Assembly: GCA_027475525.1 (NCBI GenBank)
Contig: JAMWFC010000062.1
Location: 310,001-374,000 of the forward strand
DNA from: Macrolepiota albuminosa
Lineage: Eukaryota; Basidiomycota; Agaricomycetes; Agaricales; Agaricaceae
Length of the DNA stretch: 64,000 nucleotides
Direction of reading: 5' to 3'
Each line of letters starts with the position of its first letter. Position 1 is the stretch's first letter. Below the pieces are notes generated by a model. That model saw only the letters and a program-made list of their open reading frames with translations. It had not been told where the DNA came from and made no database searches. The position numbers and the translations under genes were made by a program. Positions 48,480 through 58,907 of this stretch are shown piece after piece.

Positions 48480-51400
48480 TTGGCGACGATCACGGAGATG
48501 TGGCGCTAACGCTAGAATATGACTATTCAACTGGTCTTGTAAATGTTATGTCTACCGCTTTTCTTGACAAAGATGTTTTAACTACTACCGACGCAGAACC
48601 TCCCCAGAAAAGTCAAAACATTACCAACTCCTCTCTTGCCTACTTGTACCTTACCGCTTCCGAATCTTTTCAGAATATTGCGTCTACAGATACCTATCTC
48701 ACCACTCTTCCTGGAGCCTCGTCTCCTGCCGTTCTTGGACTTACCGCTCCTCAGGCTACAGTTCCCCTTTCTACCTCTGTTTATAACCAGGCTAACGCTC
48801 CCAAAAGGAAAGGGGTTCAAGTTAAAAAGAAATATAAGCCAGTTGCGCTTAAAACAAAACCCATCGCTACGCACTCTCCCGAGACTTTCAGAATTGAGCG
48901 CCAGATCATTGGTGACCCTCTTGCCGACATACCGACTTTATCACCAAATCCGCCACCCTTTCAGCCGACAGGACGTTTTACCGAGGAACGCCAGCAGCAG
49001 TTCGCCAAGGAGCACGACACAGGATTTTTGACCAAAGATGAGTTGAACGTCCTTACCGATCTTGTCGCTAAGCAAGACAAAGCCTTCGCCTGGGAGGACT
49101 CAGAATGCGGCAGCCTACGTACAGACTTCTTCCCGCCTGTGGTGATTCCGACCATTCCTCACGTGCCGTGGACTGAGCACAACCGACCGTTACCGCCTGG
49201 GATCGAAGCCGAGGTCTGCCAGATCATTAGGACCAAGATACAGGCTGGCGTCTACGAGCCCTCCAATAGTTCTTACCGCTCTCGTTGGTTTTGTGTCCTC
49301 AAAAAGAACGGCAACCTACGTATAGTCCACAGCCTTGAGCTGCTGAATAGAGTTACAATACGACACTCTGGCGTACCGCCTTTTCCTGACCACTTTGCCG
49401 AGTCCTTTGCCGGGCGTATCTGTGGCGCCACCCTTGATCTCTACGTTGGCTACGATGAACGCTTGATACACCCTTCTTCCCGCGATCTCACTACTTTTCA
49501 AACTCCATTTGGCGCTTTGCGCCTAGTCACCTTACCGATGGGCTGGACAAACTCAGTCCCCATATTCCATGACGATATCACCTTCATCCTCCAACCCGAG
49601 ATACCGCATAATGTCTTTAGCTTCATAGATGACGTTGGCGTCAAAGGCCCCAAAGACTGGCGACTCGTAAACGGCTTACCGGCGACCCATCCCGACAACT
49701 CCAACATTTGCTTAGCGCTATGGGAGTTCTTCCAGCTGCTCAATCGAGTTCTCCAACGTATGAAGTATAGCGGTGGTACGTTTAGCGGTCACAAACTCCT
49801 CCTTTGTGCGCCAAGGTTCAAAATACTCGGTCACATCTGCACTCCCGACGGTCGCGTTCCCGACGAGTCTCGCTTAGCACTCTTGGAGCGATGGGGCCCT
49901 TGCCGCGACTTATCTGAAGTTCGCGCCTTTCTTGGCACCGTTGGCGTTCTCAGGATATTCGTCAAAAACTTTGCCCATCGCGCACACGCCCTTAACCGAC
50001 TCACCCGCGCCAACGAGCCCTTCGAATTTGGGCCAGACCAGGTCACTGCCCAACGCGACTTAGTAAAAGCCCTACAAGACGCCAAGCCCCTAGTCCCCAT
50101 CGATTATACCTCTGCCGACCCTGTTATCTTGGCGGTGGATACCTCGTACATTGCCGTTGGTTACTTCTTGTGCCAGTGCCTTACCGACAATCGGAAACAG
50201 CGACGCTACAACCGCTTTGGGTCGATCACGCTAAACGACCGAGAGTCTCGCTACAGTCAGCCTAAGCTAGAGCTCTATGGACTCTTCAAAGCCTTCCGGT
50301 CGCTAAAGATGTATTTGATTGGCGTGCGGAACCTTATTGTTGAAGTCGACGCTAGGTACATCAAAGGCATGCTGCAGAATCCCGACATCCAGCCATCCGC
50401 TAGCATGAACCGGTGGGTAGTCGCTATCCTCATGTTTCACTTTGAGTTGGTACACGTCAAGAGCTCTTTCCACGGCCCAGATGGACTCTCTAGGCGACCA
50501 CGGCAGCCTGGCGACCCGGTAGTGGACCCTCAGGCTGATAGCGATTTCGAGGACTGGATCGACCGCTTACATGGTTTCGTGCACCTCATACAACAGCCAA
50601 TCCCCCTATTACGACGGCAACAGCCTACCAGCATCCTGTTACATCCCATCGTCCCTTACCGCCCCGAGACCTTTAGCGCACCCCTCACGTTCTACACGGC
50701 AAGCATCCTTAAACAAGACTTGCCGCCAGTAAAAGTCGTACAGGAACCCCAGTCGCTAAGAGAAGACAGCAGAAACCTGACCTACGATGCCGTCCCCCGA
50801 TCCGCCAAGGCAAAGGCAGAGGACAGTCGTCTGTTAATGGTTGAACAATGGCTACAAGACCTTAAGCGACCCCCAGACCTTACCGACGAACAATACGCTA
50901 CCTTTATCCGCTATGCTACCCGCTTCTTCTTTACCGACAACCGACTTTGGCGACGAAATCGAGATGGCGCTCACAAGCTGATCATCAAGCCAGAAAGTCG
51001 CTTACGAGTCCTACGCGCCATGCATGACGAGCTAGGACATAGAGGTCTGTACGCTACTCGAGCTTCTCTGTTAGAACGCTTCTGGTGGCCACACGCTAGT
51101 GCCGACATCGCCTGGTACATCAGGACTTGCCACCTCTGCCAAATTCAACAGATACGCCAAGTGCTCATTCCGCCAACCGTTGCAACGCCAGCTCCACTCT
51201 TCAGCAAAATCTACGTCGACACCATGCATCTGCCTAAGTCTGGTCGCTACAAGTACATCATTCAAGGTCGTTGCTCGCTAATCCACTGGCCTGAATTTCG
51301 AATGCTCCAAAGAGAAAATACCGACGCGGTCGCCAAGTGGCTATTTGAGGACGTCATTTGCCGTTGGGGAGCGCTAAGAGAAATCGTCACGGATAACGGT

Positions 51401-52192
51401 GCACCCATTATCAAAGCGCTAACATATCTTGCCAAGAAATACAACATTCACCACATTCGAGTATCTGGCTACAACAAACGCGCCAATGGCCTGGTAGAGA
51501 GACCCCACTTTGACGTTCGGCAAGCGCTCTTCAAGGCAGTCGATGGCGACGAGTCTCGTTGGAGCGAAGCGACCTATTCAGTGTTCTGGTCGGAAAGAGT
51601 TACTATTCGTAAGCGCATGGGTTGTTCTCCCTATTACGTGGCTACTGGCACCCATCCGTTACTCCCTGCCGACATTATAGAAGCGACCTATCTTCAGCCA
51701 GCACCCAACAGTATCTTAGTGACTACCAACCTTATCGCCAGACGAGCTATTGATCTCCAGCGAAGGAAAGAAGATTTAGAGCGACTCCACGAGATAGTCT
51801 TTAGCGCCCGTCGCCAAGCAGCCCTGCGATTCGAAACCAAGCATAGCGCCACTATCAAAGATTACAACTTCCCGAGAGGAGCGCTAGTGCTTATGCACAA
51901 CTCCAAAATTGAAACCTCATACAATAAGAAAATGCGCCCGCGCTATCTGGGACCTTTGGTAGTTATCTCTCGTAACCGTGGAGGCGCTTACATGCTCTGT
52001 GAATTAGATGGTTCAGTACTGCATCGACCTGTTGCCGCTTTTCGCCTATTACCGTATCTCGCCAGGGAACAAATTGACTTGCCGCTTGAAGCGCTAGATA
52101 TCGACACCGCCAAGCTGAGAGAACTTGAAGAAACCGAACTATTGGACGATGATGACTTGCCGACTTTAGTTGAAGAAGAAGAAAACGATTAG
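48452..52192 (+). CDS. Element A pol: reverse transcriptase, RNase H, integrase
   Basis: Open frame of 1246 codons; the exact start is unknown because it is probably made by -1 frameshift at the TGTTTTC site near 48453 or by restart at GTGA (48476). The RT spans about 230-480, with RSRWFCVLKKNGNLRIVHS, ATLDLYVGYDERLIHP and the catalytic FIDDVGVKGP near 390. RNase H has VILAVDTSYIAVGYFLCQC near 560. The integrase has an H..H..C..C domain (LGHRGLY, CHLCQ near 860-900) and the catalytic residues in YVDTMH, VTDNGAP and the glutamate of ANGLVERPHF, with about 34 residues between the last two. The C terminus (RYLGPLVVISRNRGGAYML) is a usual integrase tail. No damage is seen. Confidence 0.92.
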   Translation: MFSQTIEEVIGDDHGDVALTLEYDYSTGLVNVMSTAFLDKDVLTTTDAEPPQKSQNITNSSLAYLYLTASESFQNIASTDTYLTTLPGASSPAVLGLTAPQATVPLSTSVYNQANAPKRKGVQVKKKYKPVALKTKPIATHSPETFRIERQIIGDPLADIPTLSPNPPPFQPTGRFTEERQQQFAKEHDTGFLTKDELNVLTDLVAKQDKAFAWEDSECGSLRTDFFPPVVIPTIPHVPWTEHNRPLPPGIEAEVCQIIRTKIQAGVYEPSNSSYRSRWFCVLKKNGNLRIVHSLELLNRVTIRHSGVPPFPDHFAESFAGRICGATLDLYVGYDERLIHPSSRDLTTFQTPFGALRLVTLPMGWTNSVPIFHDDITFILQPEIPHNVFSFIDDVGVKGPKDWRLVNGLPATHPDNSNICLALWEFFQLLNRVLQRMKYSGGTFSGHKLLLCAPRFKILGHICTPDGRVPDESRLALLERWGPCRDLSEVRAFLGTVGVLRIFVKNFAHRAHALNRLTRANEPFEFGPDQVTAQRDLVKALQDAKPLVPIDYTSADPVILAVDTSYIAVGYFLCQCLTDNRKQRRYNRFGSITLNDRESRYSQPKLELYGLFKAFRSLKMYLIGVRNLIVEVDARYIKGMLQNPDIQPSASMNRWVVAILMFHFELVHVKSSFHGPDGLSRRPRQPGDPVVDPQADSDFEDWIDRLHGFVHLIQQPIPLLRRQQPTSILLHPIVPYRPETFSAPLTFYTASILKQDLPPVKVVQEPQSLREDSRNLTYDAVPRSAKAKAEDSRLLMVEQWLQDLKRPPDLTDEQYATFIRYATRFFFTDNRLWRRNRDGAHKLIIKPESRLRVLRAMHDELGHRGLYATRASLLERFWWPHASADIAWYIRTCHLCQIQQIRQVLIPPTVATPAPLFSKIYVDTMHLPKSGRYKYIIQGRCSLIHWPEFRMLQRENTDAVAKWLFEDVICRWGALREIVTDNGAPIIKALTYLAKKYNIHHIRVSGYNKRANGLVERPHFDVRQALFKAVDGDESRWSEATYSVFWSERVTIRKRMGCSPYYVATGTHPLLPADIIEATYLQPAPNSILVTTNLIARRAIDLQRRKEDLERLHEIVFSARRQAALRFETKHSATIKDYNFPRGALVLMHNSKIETSYNKKMRPRYLGPLVVISRNRGGAYMLCELDGSVLHRPVAAFRLLPYLAREQIDLPLEALDIDTAKLRELEETELLDDDDLPTLVEEEEND

Positions 52193-52624
52193 AAAAGAAT
52201 ATTATTGATAAGCTCCTTTTTCTATTACTTACCTTACTTATCTTTCTTGCCGAGACTTACTATACTATATTCAACAGACATTTCTTTACATAGTCGAGTC
52301 GCAGCGCTAGCGTGTCGCCAACGCTTAGCGCCTTGCGCAACTCTCGCCAAGGGTTTTTCGCTATGATGATCTACTGAGTGTTTCCCTTTTTCCTCAAAAT
52401 TTGTCTAAGTCCCTCACATACTATTGCTCTTGCTAAAACCTACCTTAGAATACTCTTGCCGCTTGCCTTCTCTTTGCTTTACTTTCTTTGCTTTCTGAGG
52501 CTGCGCTAACTCAGACCAGGGAACTTATCATTTCACTTCAAAGCAAGGCGGCAAAATCGATATTCAGTCGGTAACAAAAACAAAATATTATTTACATAAA
52601 TGGCCTATCTACGCTAAGGTCCGT
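52193..52624. other. Spacer between convergent pol and antisense gene
   Basis: Should hold the 3' end of the antisense transcript. AT-rich at its right side (near 52570-52600), no coding frame. Confidence 0.5.
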
Positions 52625-55020
52625 CTATTCGCTAACGTCGTCCATCGAAAGGGAGTCGTCTGTCACAGGCAAGGAGGAATCGCGAAGAGGAAGGAGGTCG
52701 CCAGGCAGAATATTGTTAGCCGTTTGCCAGGCCAGGGCGGCTTGGCAATCTGCTTGGTAGTCGCGAAGGACATGTAGACTTCGACCCAAGTTAGAGTAGC
52801 GCAGCCTTAGCGCCATCAGCTGCCCGCAAACCCGTTCCCGCTCCCGACTCATTGTGGCCTCCATTGTTGCCGCCCTCTGGGAGTACCTCTCCAGCACATC
52901 GCGAGGATTAAGCGCTATTACCAGGTAAACGAGGTCTTGTCCCAGCCACTGGAAAGTGTCGCCAGTGACCGTCGGCTCCGGCTGAGGGGTCCAAGCAGGA
53001 TTGACCCTGGCAATCACGGGGCGCCTAGGCTTCAGTCCTGCAACGTCCTCAGGGTCTGATACCTCCCAGGGGGCCATGTTGCCGTAGGGAGGCAGCCAGT
53101 GCCACTCTGGCTCCTCCCTGGCGACTCCTTCCGCTCCCTCTCCTTCTTCCGCTACCGCCTCCTTGGCAGGGGCCTCTTCCTCGTCACCTTTGCGCTGGGT
53201 CGCCAAGGTCTCGTCTGGCTCCCCCTCCGCGTCCTCGTCACCAGCCATAGCCATAGGGCTTCCCGCTCCCCTTGCTGCCATTGCCGAGGGTTCCACCTCC
53301 TGAGGCTCTTCCCTTGGCGGCGGGTCCACTACCGCGTCGTCCTCATCGGCAGCAGGCAGAGAAACCCCCCTCAGGTGGATGGGGGAAAGTAACTTGCTAG
53401 GCCCGGCTTCAGTGTCCCTCGGCGGCAGGCGGCTGGCGGCAAGCGCTTTCTCCAACTCCTCCATCTCCACGTCTCCAGGGGTAGAGGGAGGAGACTCCAC
53501 CCGCGCACGTTTGGCCTTGCCCTTCCCCTTGGCAGGGGAAGAGACTTGTCGTTTTGAAGGGACCGTAGTCCCTTGGCGCTCACCGGCGCCACGGTTGCCG
53601 ACGGATTCGTTTTCGTCCCCTTGACGCGTCGGCAGCGCCAGGGAACTCTTGCTGATGGTTGCCGCGTCTCCAGCGGCCTTCTTCTTCCTCTCTCCTTCTA
53701 CAAACTCACGAGCCCGCTTAACAAGGACGGCGCGCTTGAAGGTGCGCTCCACTACTGCGTCTGGGGCGCCACCGCGTTCTCGACTCTTGGCGCCATCCAA
53801 AGTGCAAGCCCTCTTCAGCGTACCGCACCGGTAGCAAGGCTGGCCACCAGTGGGGTACCAACACCCCTCTGGGTCGTTGTCGGCCCAGCACTTGTCGCAC
53901 TGCAAGAATGTCAGCAAGAGCGGTAAGGAAAGCTATAGTACTTACCGCTCCTTGGGAGTCTTTGAACTCCCGCCTTGCCGCTGGACTTGCCGTCTTCTTA
54001 TCCTTCATCTCCGGCAAGACCACTCCCGCTTCCATTCCCTCATCCAAAACCGCCTCATCTCGTCGCGCTACCAGCAAACCCTTCAGCTCGGCATCGCTAA
54101 AAGAAGTTTGCGTTGGCACCTGCCAACTATTTGGTTAGCAGGGAAGGTACCTTGGCATAATAAACTCACCGTGTAACGAGGGGCGGCAGCCTTACGAGAC
54201 TGAGAGTGGGATAAGCGGCAGTCGCCAGCGGTAAGAAACCTCAAACTTACCTTCTTTTTCAAAGTCTTGCCAGGCTTGACCGGAGAGCCCGATTTGCTTG
54301 CCGGCAGTGCAGGGCTCTGGGCACTACCGGCGCGGGAATCCTTCACATCAGACATCTGCCTCCTGGCAACTGGCGACTTCTCGCTAGCAACCAGGGACTC
54401 GCCAACGACCTCTCGCTCCTCCAACGCCTTGGTCCTCTCCTTGGCGTCACGGGAGGCCTCTTCCAGCACACTCTCACAAATAGCCGCCATCTCAGCATCC
54501 ACCTGCAAATTAGCAAGAGGCGCTAACACCTCTTGTTTGCTATGGGGAGACAGATCAGACCACAGCTAAGTTAGAAATCAAAAATCAGAGATACTTACTC
54601 AGGCACAGGAGCGCTTACCGTCATCGGCAAGGCGCCAGAGAGGATATCCTCCAACTCGTCCTCAATGGTAGGGACAGGAGGAGGCGCCTAAGGACCAATC
54701 AGCTAGCGACACGGCAAGGACTAAAAACCACTTACAAAACGAGAAAACAGCGCTAACCAGTTGGCGCCACGATTGTCCACGTACCGCGCCCAGCACCACT
54801 CCCGCACTTCGATTTCTCTGTCCCAGCCGACGCCAAGGACACGAACTTCGTACCAGCGCTCTAATAACTTCATCACGGCAACAACCAAGTTTGGAGGCGC
54901 CTCCACGCCCACACCCTCGATGCGCTTGATAAAGTTGTTGGCCTTAGCGATGTAGGAAGAGGCAGCGTCTTGAGCCTCGCGAGATGGAACGGGGGGTGGA
55001 GTTGGAATACGGAAGGACAT
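52625..55020 (-). CDS. Antisense spliced passenger gene in element A, six-cysteine Zn2Cys6-like protein
   Basis: Six exons on the minus strand: 55020-54736, 54687-54619, 54565-54251, 54190-54170 (21 nt), 54119-53946 and 53899-52625; 712 aa. All five introns (46-60 bp) have GT..AG ends and all exon phases are 0. The N terminus (about 1-100) is helical with a WYEVRVLGVGWDREIEV segment. A charged coil follows near 125-180. The last exon opens at residue 289 with CDKC, then cysteines spaced C-x2-C-x8-C-x8-C-x2-C-x6-C, close to the fungal Zn2Cys6 cluster (normally x6 in the first loop). A basic KGKGKAKRAR stretch may be a nuclear signal; acidic and Pro-rich linkers and a C-terminal coil follow. 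It lies wholly between pol and the 3' LTR and converges with pol. A DNA-binding or regulatory role is inferred only. Confidence 0.72.
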
Positions 55021-55179
55021 ATTTTAATTTTGAGCGCCAGGAAAAAGATGGGGAGAGGAAACGAAGTCCAAACTCACGCGCCAGGACTATAAACAAAATC
55101 TCAAGAACGCACGGACCACTTGTCACAAAAGCGGTAACAGTAGCCTTATTTGGTGACTGAGGACAGTCAATTTTTCAGT

Positions 55180-55188
55180 TGGGGGGAG
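55180..55188 (+). other. Polypurine tract of element A
   Basis: GGGGGGAGA immediately before the 3' LTR start TGATAGG, the usual plus-strand priming site. Confidence 0.75.
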
Positions 55189-55233
55189 ATGATAGGACCC
55201 TATACAGGATCAGCGCATCAACGGCAGGCGACG
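55189..55233 (+). repeat. 3' LTR of element A, first 45 bp
   Basis: Identical to the start of the 5' LTR (TGATAGGACCCTATACAGG onward) up to GGCGACGG, where element B begins. Confidence 0.88.
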
Positions 55234-55537
55234 GTGATAGGCTTCTACTCGGACTGAGCGCATCAAGGGACATTATAGGCCGACCAACACTTGACACACT
55301 AAAGGCTCTAGCGACCAGCCTTGGGTACAGAGCAGCCCTAGCGCGGGCGCTCTATGGCAAGACTTATCCATTCATCTCAATCACCAGCATCAGCCCCTCA
55401 GCGCACTCCACTCAGTTACTTTGAAGACCAAGAAGACTCAGGACTCATAGCGCTAGCATAACGGTGGGAGGGGACTCTGACCAAACCCCGATCAGTACTG
55501 GAAGGAGTTAGCAATTGGCGCTGTCAATCACCGAGGC

Positions 55538-55691
55538 ACCTCAATCAGAAGTCTAAAAGAATCAATGACGATGAGACAGGATACACGCAGACCCAACATT
55601 TAAATCTATCAAAAACCTCAATCAGAAGTCTAAAAGAATCAATGACGATGAGACAGGATACACGCAGACCCAACATTTAAATCTATCAAAA
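55538..55691. repeat. 77-bp tandem duplication in LTR B
   Basis: Base identity at offset 77 from 55538 to 55614, exactly 77 positions. Confidence 0.92.
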
Positions 55692-56087
55692 TATGGTACA
55701 ATGTTTAGCGCCGGAATTAGCGCTCACGGCGTCTGTCGAGGATTCCCCGACCATACCCCGGGATGGCATGGCCAATTAAATTACATCAAAAAGTGAGCAA
55801 ACTCGTACCACTTCTAAGTAGTTTTAGAGTCGCCGTTGGTCGCCGTCACCCATGCGCTGCAGGTCGCCGTTGACAGGTGGCCGTTAGCTACAGTCACGAA
55901 GAGAGGCGCTAATTGGTAGCGCCGTCAATGGACTTATTTTGGAAATAATGTAGCGCATAGTATAAAAACTAGCTACTTGCCATGTATATAACAACGAATC
56001 GTAACCTCTTGAGCACCCAGTTACACTTAGCGTTCAAATCGCGCTAGCGTTGCCTGACTTTGCCACCAAGTTTGGCGCTAGCTTCGT

Positions 56088-56242
56088 CTATCTCGTCTTC
56101 GTCGTTTACGGTGCCACCTACGGGCACGCTACGCTGCGCTATTCGTTTCTTTCTCTATAACTTCCTATCTCGTCTTCGTCGTTTGCGGTGCCACCTACGG
56201 GCACGCTACGCTGCGCTATTCGTTTCTTTCTCTATAACTTCC
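56088..56242. repeat. 77-bp tandem duplication in LTR B, one mismatch
   Basis: Offset 77, 78 positions matched except one A/G difference (GTTTACGG versus GTTTGCGG). Confidence 0.9.
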
Positions 56243-56433
56243 CTAAACTACGACGCTTACCACTTGCTAGGTAGCATCCGAGGCGCTATCGTCTAGCGCA
56301 TCGCCCTATCACCTCTGCTCGAGCACACCGGGACCCTGCCGGGACTCCTCACAAACCCGTACGCCAGGCGCTGGAGACGGCGTTGTACTGCGTATACGTC
56401 CAGCGCACCCAACCACAGTTGGCGTCATCATTT

Positions 56434-56450
56434 TGGAGCCCACCGCGAGG
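56434..56450 (+). other. Primer-binding site of element B
   Basis: TGGAGCCCACCGCGAGG, identical to that of element A and 3 nt after the LTR. Confidence 0.7.
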
Positions 56451-56551
56451 GGTTCTATTGAGGCAGAATTCCGCCGGAAACTCGAGCCCAGCGACAGCGC
56501 CGCCTCCTATTGGAGAGCGCGTTTGAACAAACCTTAACTGAGTCACCACAC

Positions 56552-56705
56552 TTACCAGGCGCGCTACCGAGGCAGACTTTAGATCAGGAGCTTGAAGCCG
56601 CTCCAGATAGCTTGGCTGAAAGCTTCTTTTACCAGGCGCGCTACCGAGGCAGACTTTAGATCAGGAGCTTGAAGCCGCTCCAGATAGCTTGGCTGAAAGC
56701 TTCTT
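56552..56705. repeat. 77-bp tandem duplication upstream of gag B
   Basis: Identity at offset 77 from 56552 to 56628, exactly 77 positions. Confidence 0.92.
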
Positions 56706-57259
56706 CCATTTTCCCGACCGTTCGAATACTTAGCAGGTGAAAACCATACACCGCTTACTCCTTTGGAAGAGCTGTCTAGGTCATTATCGCCAGAACCTAG
56801 CGACTCAGAATTACCCAAGCCAGTACCGACTACAACTACGCCAAGCGAAACTACCACTAACACTACTATTCCCACCACGACGTCGACACCAGCTAGTATG
56901 GAGCAGGCAAACACACCGCGTATGCCGCCAAGAAACCACTTCTCGTCGCCAAAATGGGACGAGACGAAACCTCGCGAGCTAACACAGTATTTCCGAGAAT
57001 TGGAATATTTATTACGCGACTGCCGAGTCACCGACAACACACAAATGAAAGAATACGCCGCCAGATACGTTTCCTACGACACCGCGGAATCCTGGACGGG
57101 ACTGGATGAGTTTCAAGGATTAACACGAGAGGCGGTGCCAAGGGCGTTTACCTACGAGGAATGGAAAAAGGCGATCATTAAACTGTACCCTGGCGCTGAG
57201 GAATCCACGCGCTATACCGTCCTTGAAATCCAGAAACTGGTACAGGATACCTTCGCAAT

Positions 57260-57414
57260 GGGCATTTATACACTAGGCACGCTATCTACTTATTATCGAG
57301 ACTTCCAGCGAATTGCAAGATGGCTAGTGCAGAATGGGGCATTTATACACTAGGCACGCTATCTACTTATTATCGAGACTTCCAGCGAATTGCAAGATGG
57401 CTAGTGCAGAATGG
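57260..57414. repeat. 77-bp tandem duplication in gag B
   Basis: Identity at offset 77 over 78 positions (one may be chance). Confidence 0.92.
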
Positions 57415-57648
57415 CAAACTCTACAGGAACGAGGAACGGCGCTTGTTTCAACAAGGCATTCCACATCACTTTGGACTCGTATAGCTCGTCGCTTAGAAAT
57501 TCTTAAGTCCGACCACCATCCTGAGGAACCCTACGATATAGAAGACGTCTTTGAAGCAGGTAAATGGATACTGAAAGGCACGGATACTGGCATCCCCTTC
57601 CAGCGACCTTCTAGCACTGATAACGGAGGAAAGGCGCCACCTGTTGCG

Positions 57649-57803
57649 GCGCCCGCACCTAGCGCAACTAACAATCAGGGAGGTTTTGTCAAGAAGGAGG
57701 ACCTGGAAAACGCAGTCAACACGGCGCGCCCGCACCTAGCGCAACTAACAATCAGGGAGGTTTTGTCAAGAAGGAGGACCTGGAAAACGCAGTCAACACG
57801 GCG
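57649..57803. repeat. 77-bp tandem duplication in gag B
   Basis: Identity at offset 77 over 78 positions. Confidence 0.92.
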
Positions 57804-58189
57804 TCGCAAACGTTATGAGCAAATTGGAAACGTTAATCTCGACTAGCCTTAATGCGCCACGAGGTAATATGCAATCCGGCCCTTGTCACTTCTGTGGTGA
57901 GGCAGGACATACGATGACTCGCGGACGCTGCGCTATCCTCGAACAATACCTGCGCCAAGGAAGAGCACGCCGAGGCGCCGACGGGAAAATAGTCCTACCC
58001 TCCGGCGCTAACATCCCTCTATATCCTGAGCACCGAACCTTCCAGGGGCGAATTGATGAATGGCATCGACGTAACCCTGGGAACTTAGCAACGGGCAATC
58101 TCAATAGTACGGCCGCAGCGGAGGCAGAAACAACTCCACAACAGGCGCTAATCCATGAAGTACTCCAGCTTAACGCTGTTAGCGAGCGA

Positions 58190-58343
58190 CCGACGTTGTC
58201 ACGAGAGGAGAGGATCGAGACGTTGGAAAGGGAGCTAAAGTCGCTAAAGAATCAGGTTTTCGATGGCCGACGTTGTCACGAGAGGAGAGGATCGAGACGT
58301 TGGAAAGGGAGCTAAAGTCGCTAAAGAATCAGGTTTTCGATGG
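58190..58343. repeat. 77-bp tandem duplication in gag B
   Basis: Identity at offset 77 from 58190 to 58266, exactly 77 positions. Confidence 0.92.
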
Positions 58344-58753
58344 GTCGAGATTAAAAAGAGCAAGCAACCGTTGAAAGACTATAGACCTTCAGGCGCTACG
58401 ACCGATCCAGCACCTGCAAAGCCTTCGAATTCCAGTATCAACGACGACACACCTGATACGGCCAAAGCGCCAGCTAGCACGGAACCGCCACTACACCCGT
58501 ATTCAGGACTTGCCGGTAACTACGCTCCGCCTATCAATCGAAACTTTGGAGCGCCAGACAAGCCAGCAGGAGGCTACCGACCAACGGCACCAATCTACGA
58601 CATAGAAAAATCTAAGCAAGTATTCGATCGTATTATGAAAAGTCAAGTCACGATGTCGGTAGGGGAGCTATGCAGTGTGGCGCCAGACGTCAGGAATCAG
58701 ATGCGTACAGCGGTAACCCCTCGACGGAACGTAGCTAACAATGTAACGGCGGT

Positions 58754-58907
58754 GGACGAATGCGACGACGCGCTACCTGGATTCGCGTACATAACCGAGA
58801 CGGTCGCGTCGGAAATCAAAGAAGAGGCCGGGACGAATGCGACGACGCGCTACCTGGATTCGCGTACATAACCGAGACGGTCGCGTCGGAAATCAAAGAA
58901 GAGGCCG
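58754..58907. repeat. 77-bp tandem duplication in gag-protease B
   Basis: Identity at offset 77 from 58754 to 58830, exactly 77 positions. Confidence 0.92.

Larger units (their letters stand above)
44864..55233 (+). mobile_element. Ty3-type LTR retrotransposon A, with truncated 3' LTR
   Basis: In order: 5' LTR 44864-45801, primer-binding site 45805, gag-protease, pol, an antisense spliced gene, polypurine tract 55180-55188, and the first 45 bp of the 3' LTR, cut by element B. Domain order protease, RT, RNase H, integrase places it in the Ty3 group (Metaviridae). All coding frames are open. The rest of the 3' LTR should lie beyond element B, outside the window, so LTR age cannot be judged. 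Confidence 0.9.
55234..56430 (+). repeat. 5' LTR of element B
   Basis: Runs from TGATAGG to GGCGTCATCA, 1197 bp as given, including two 77-bp duplications (about 1043 bp without them). Termini match those of element A. Confidence 0.8.
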
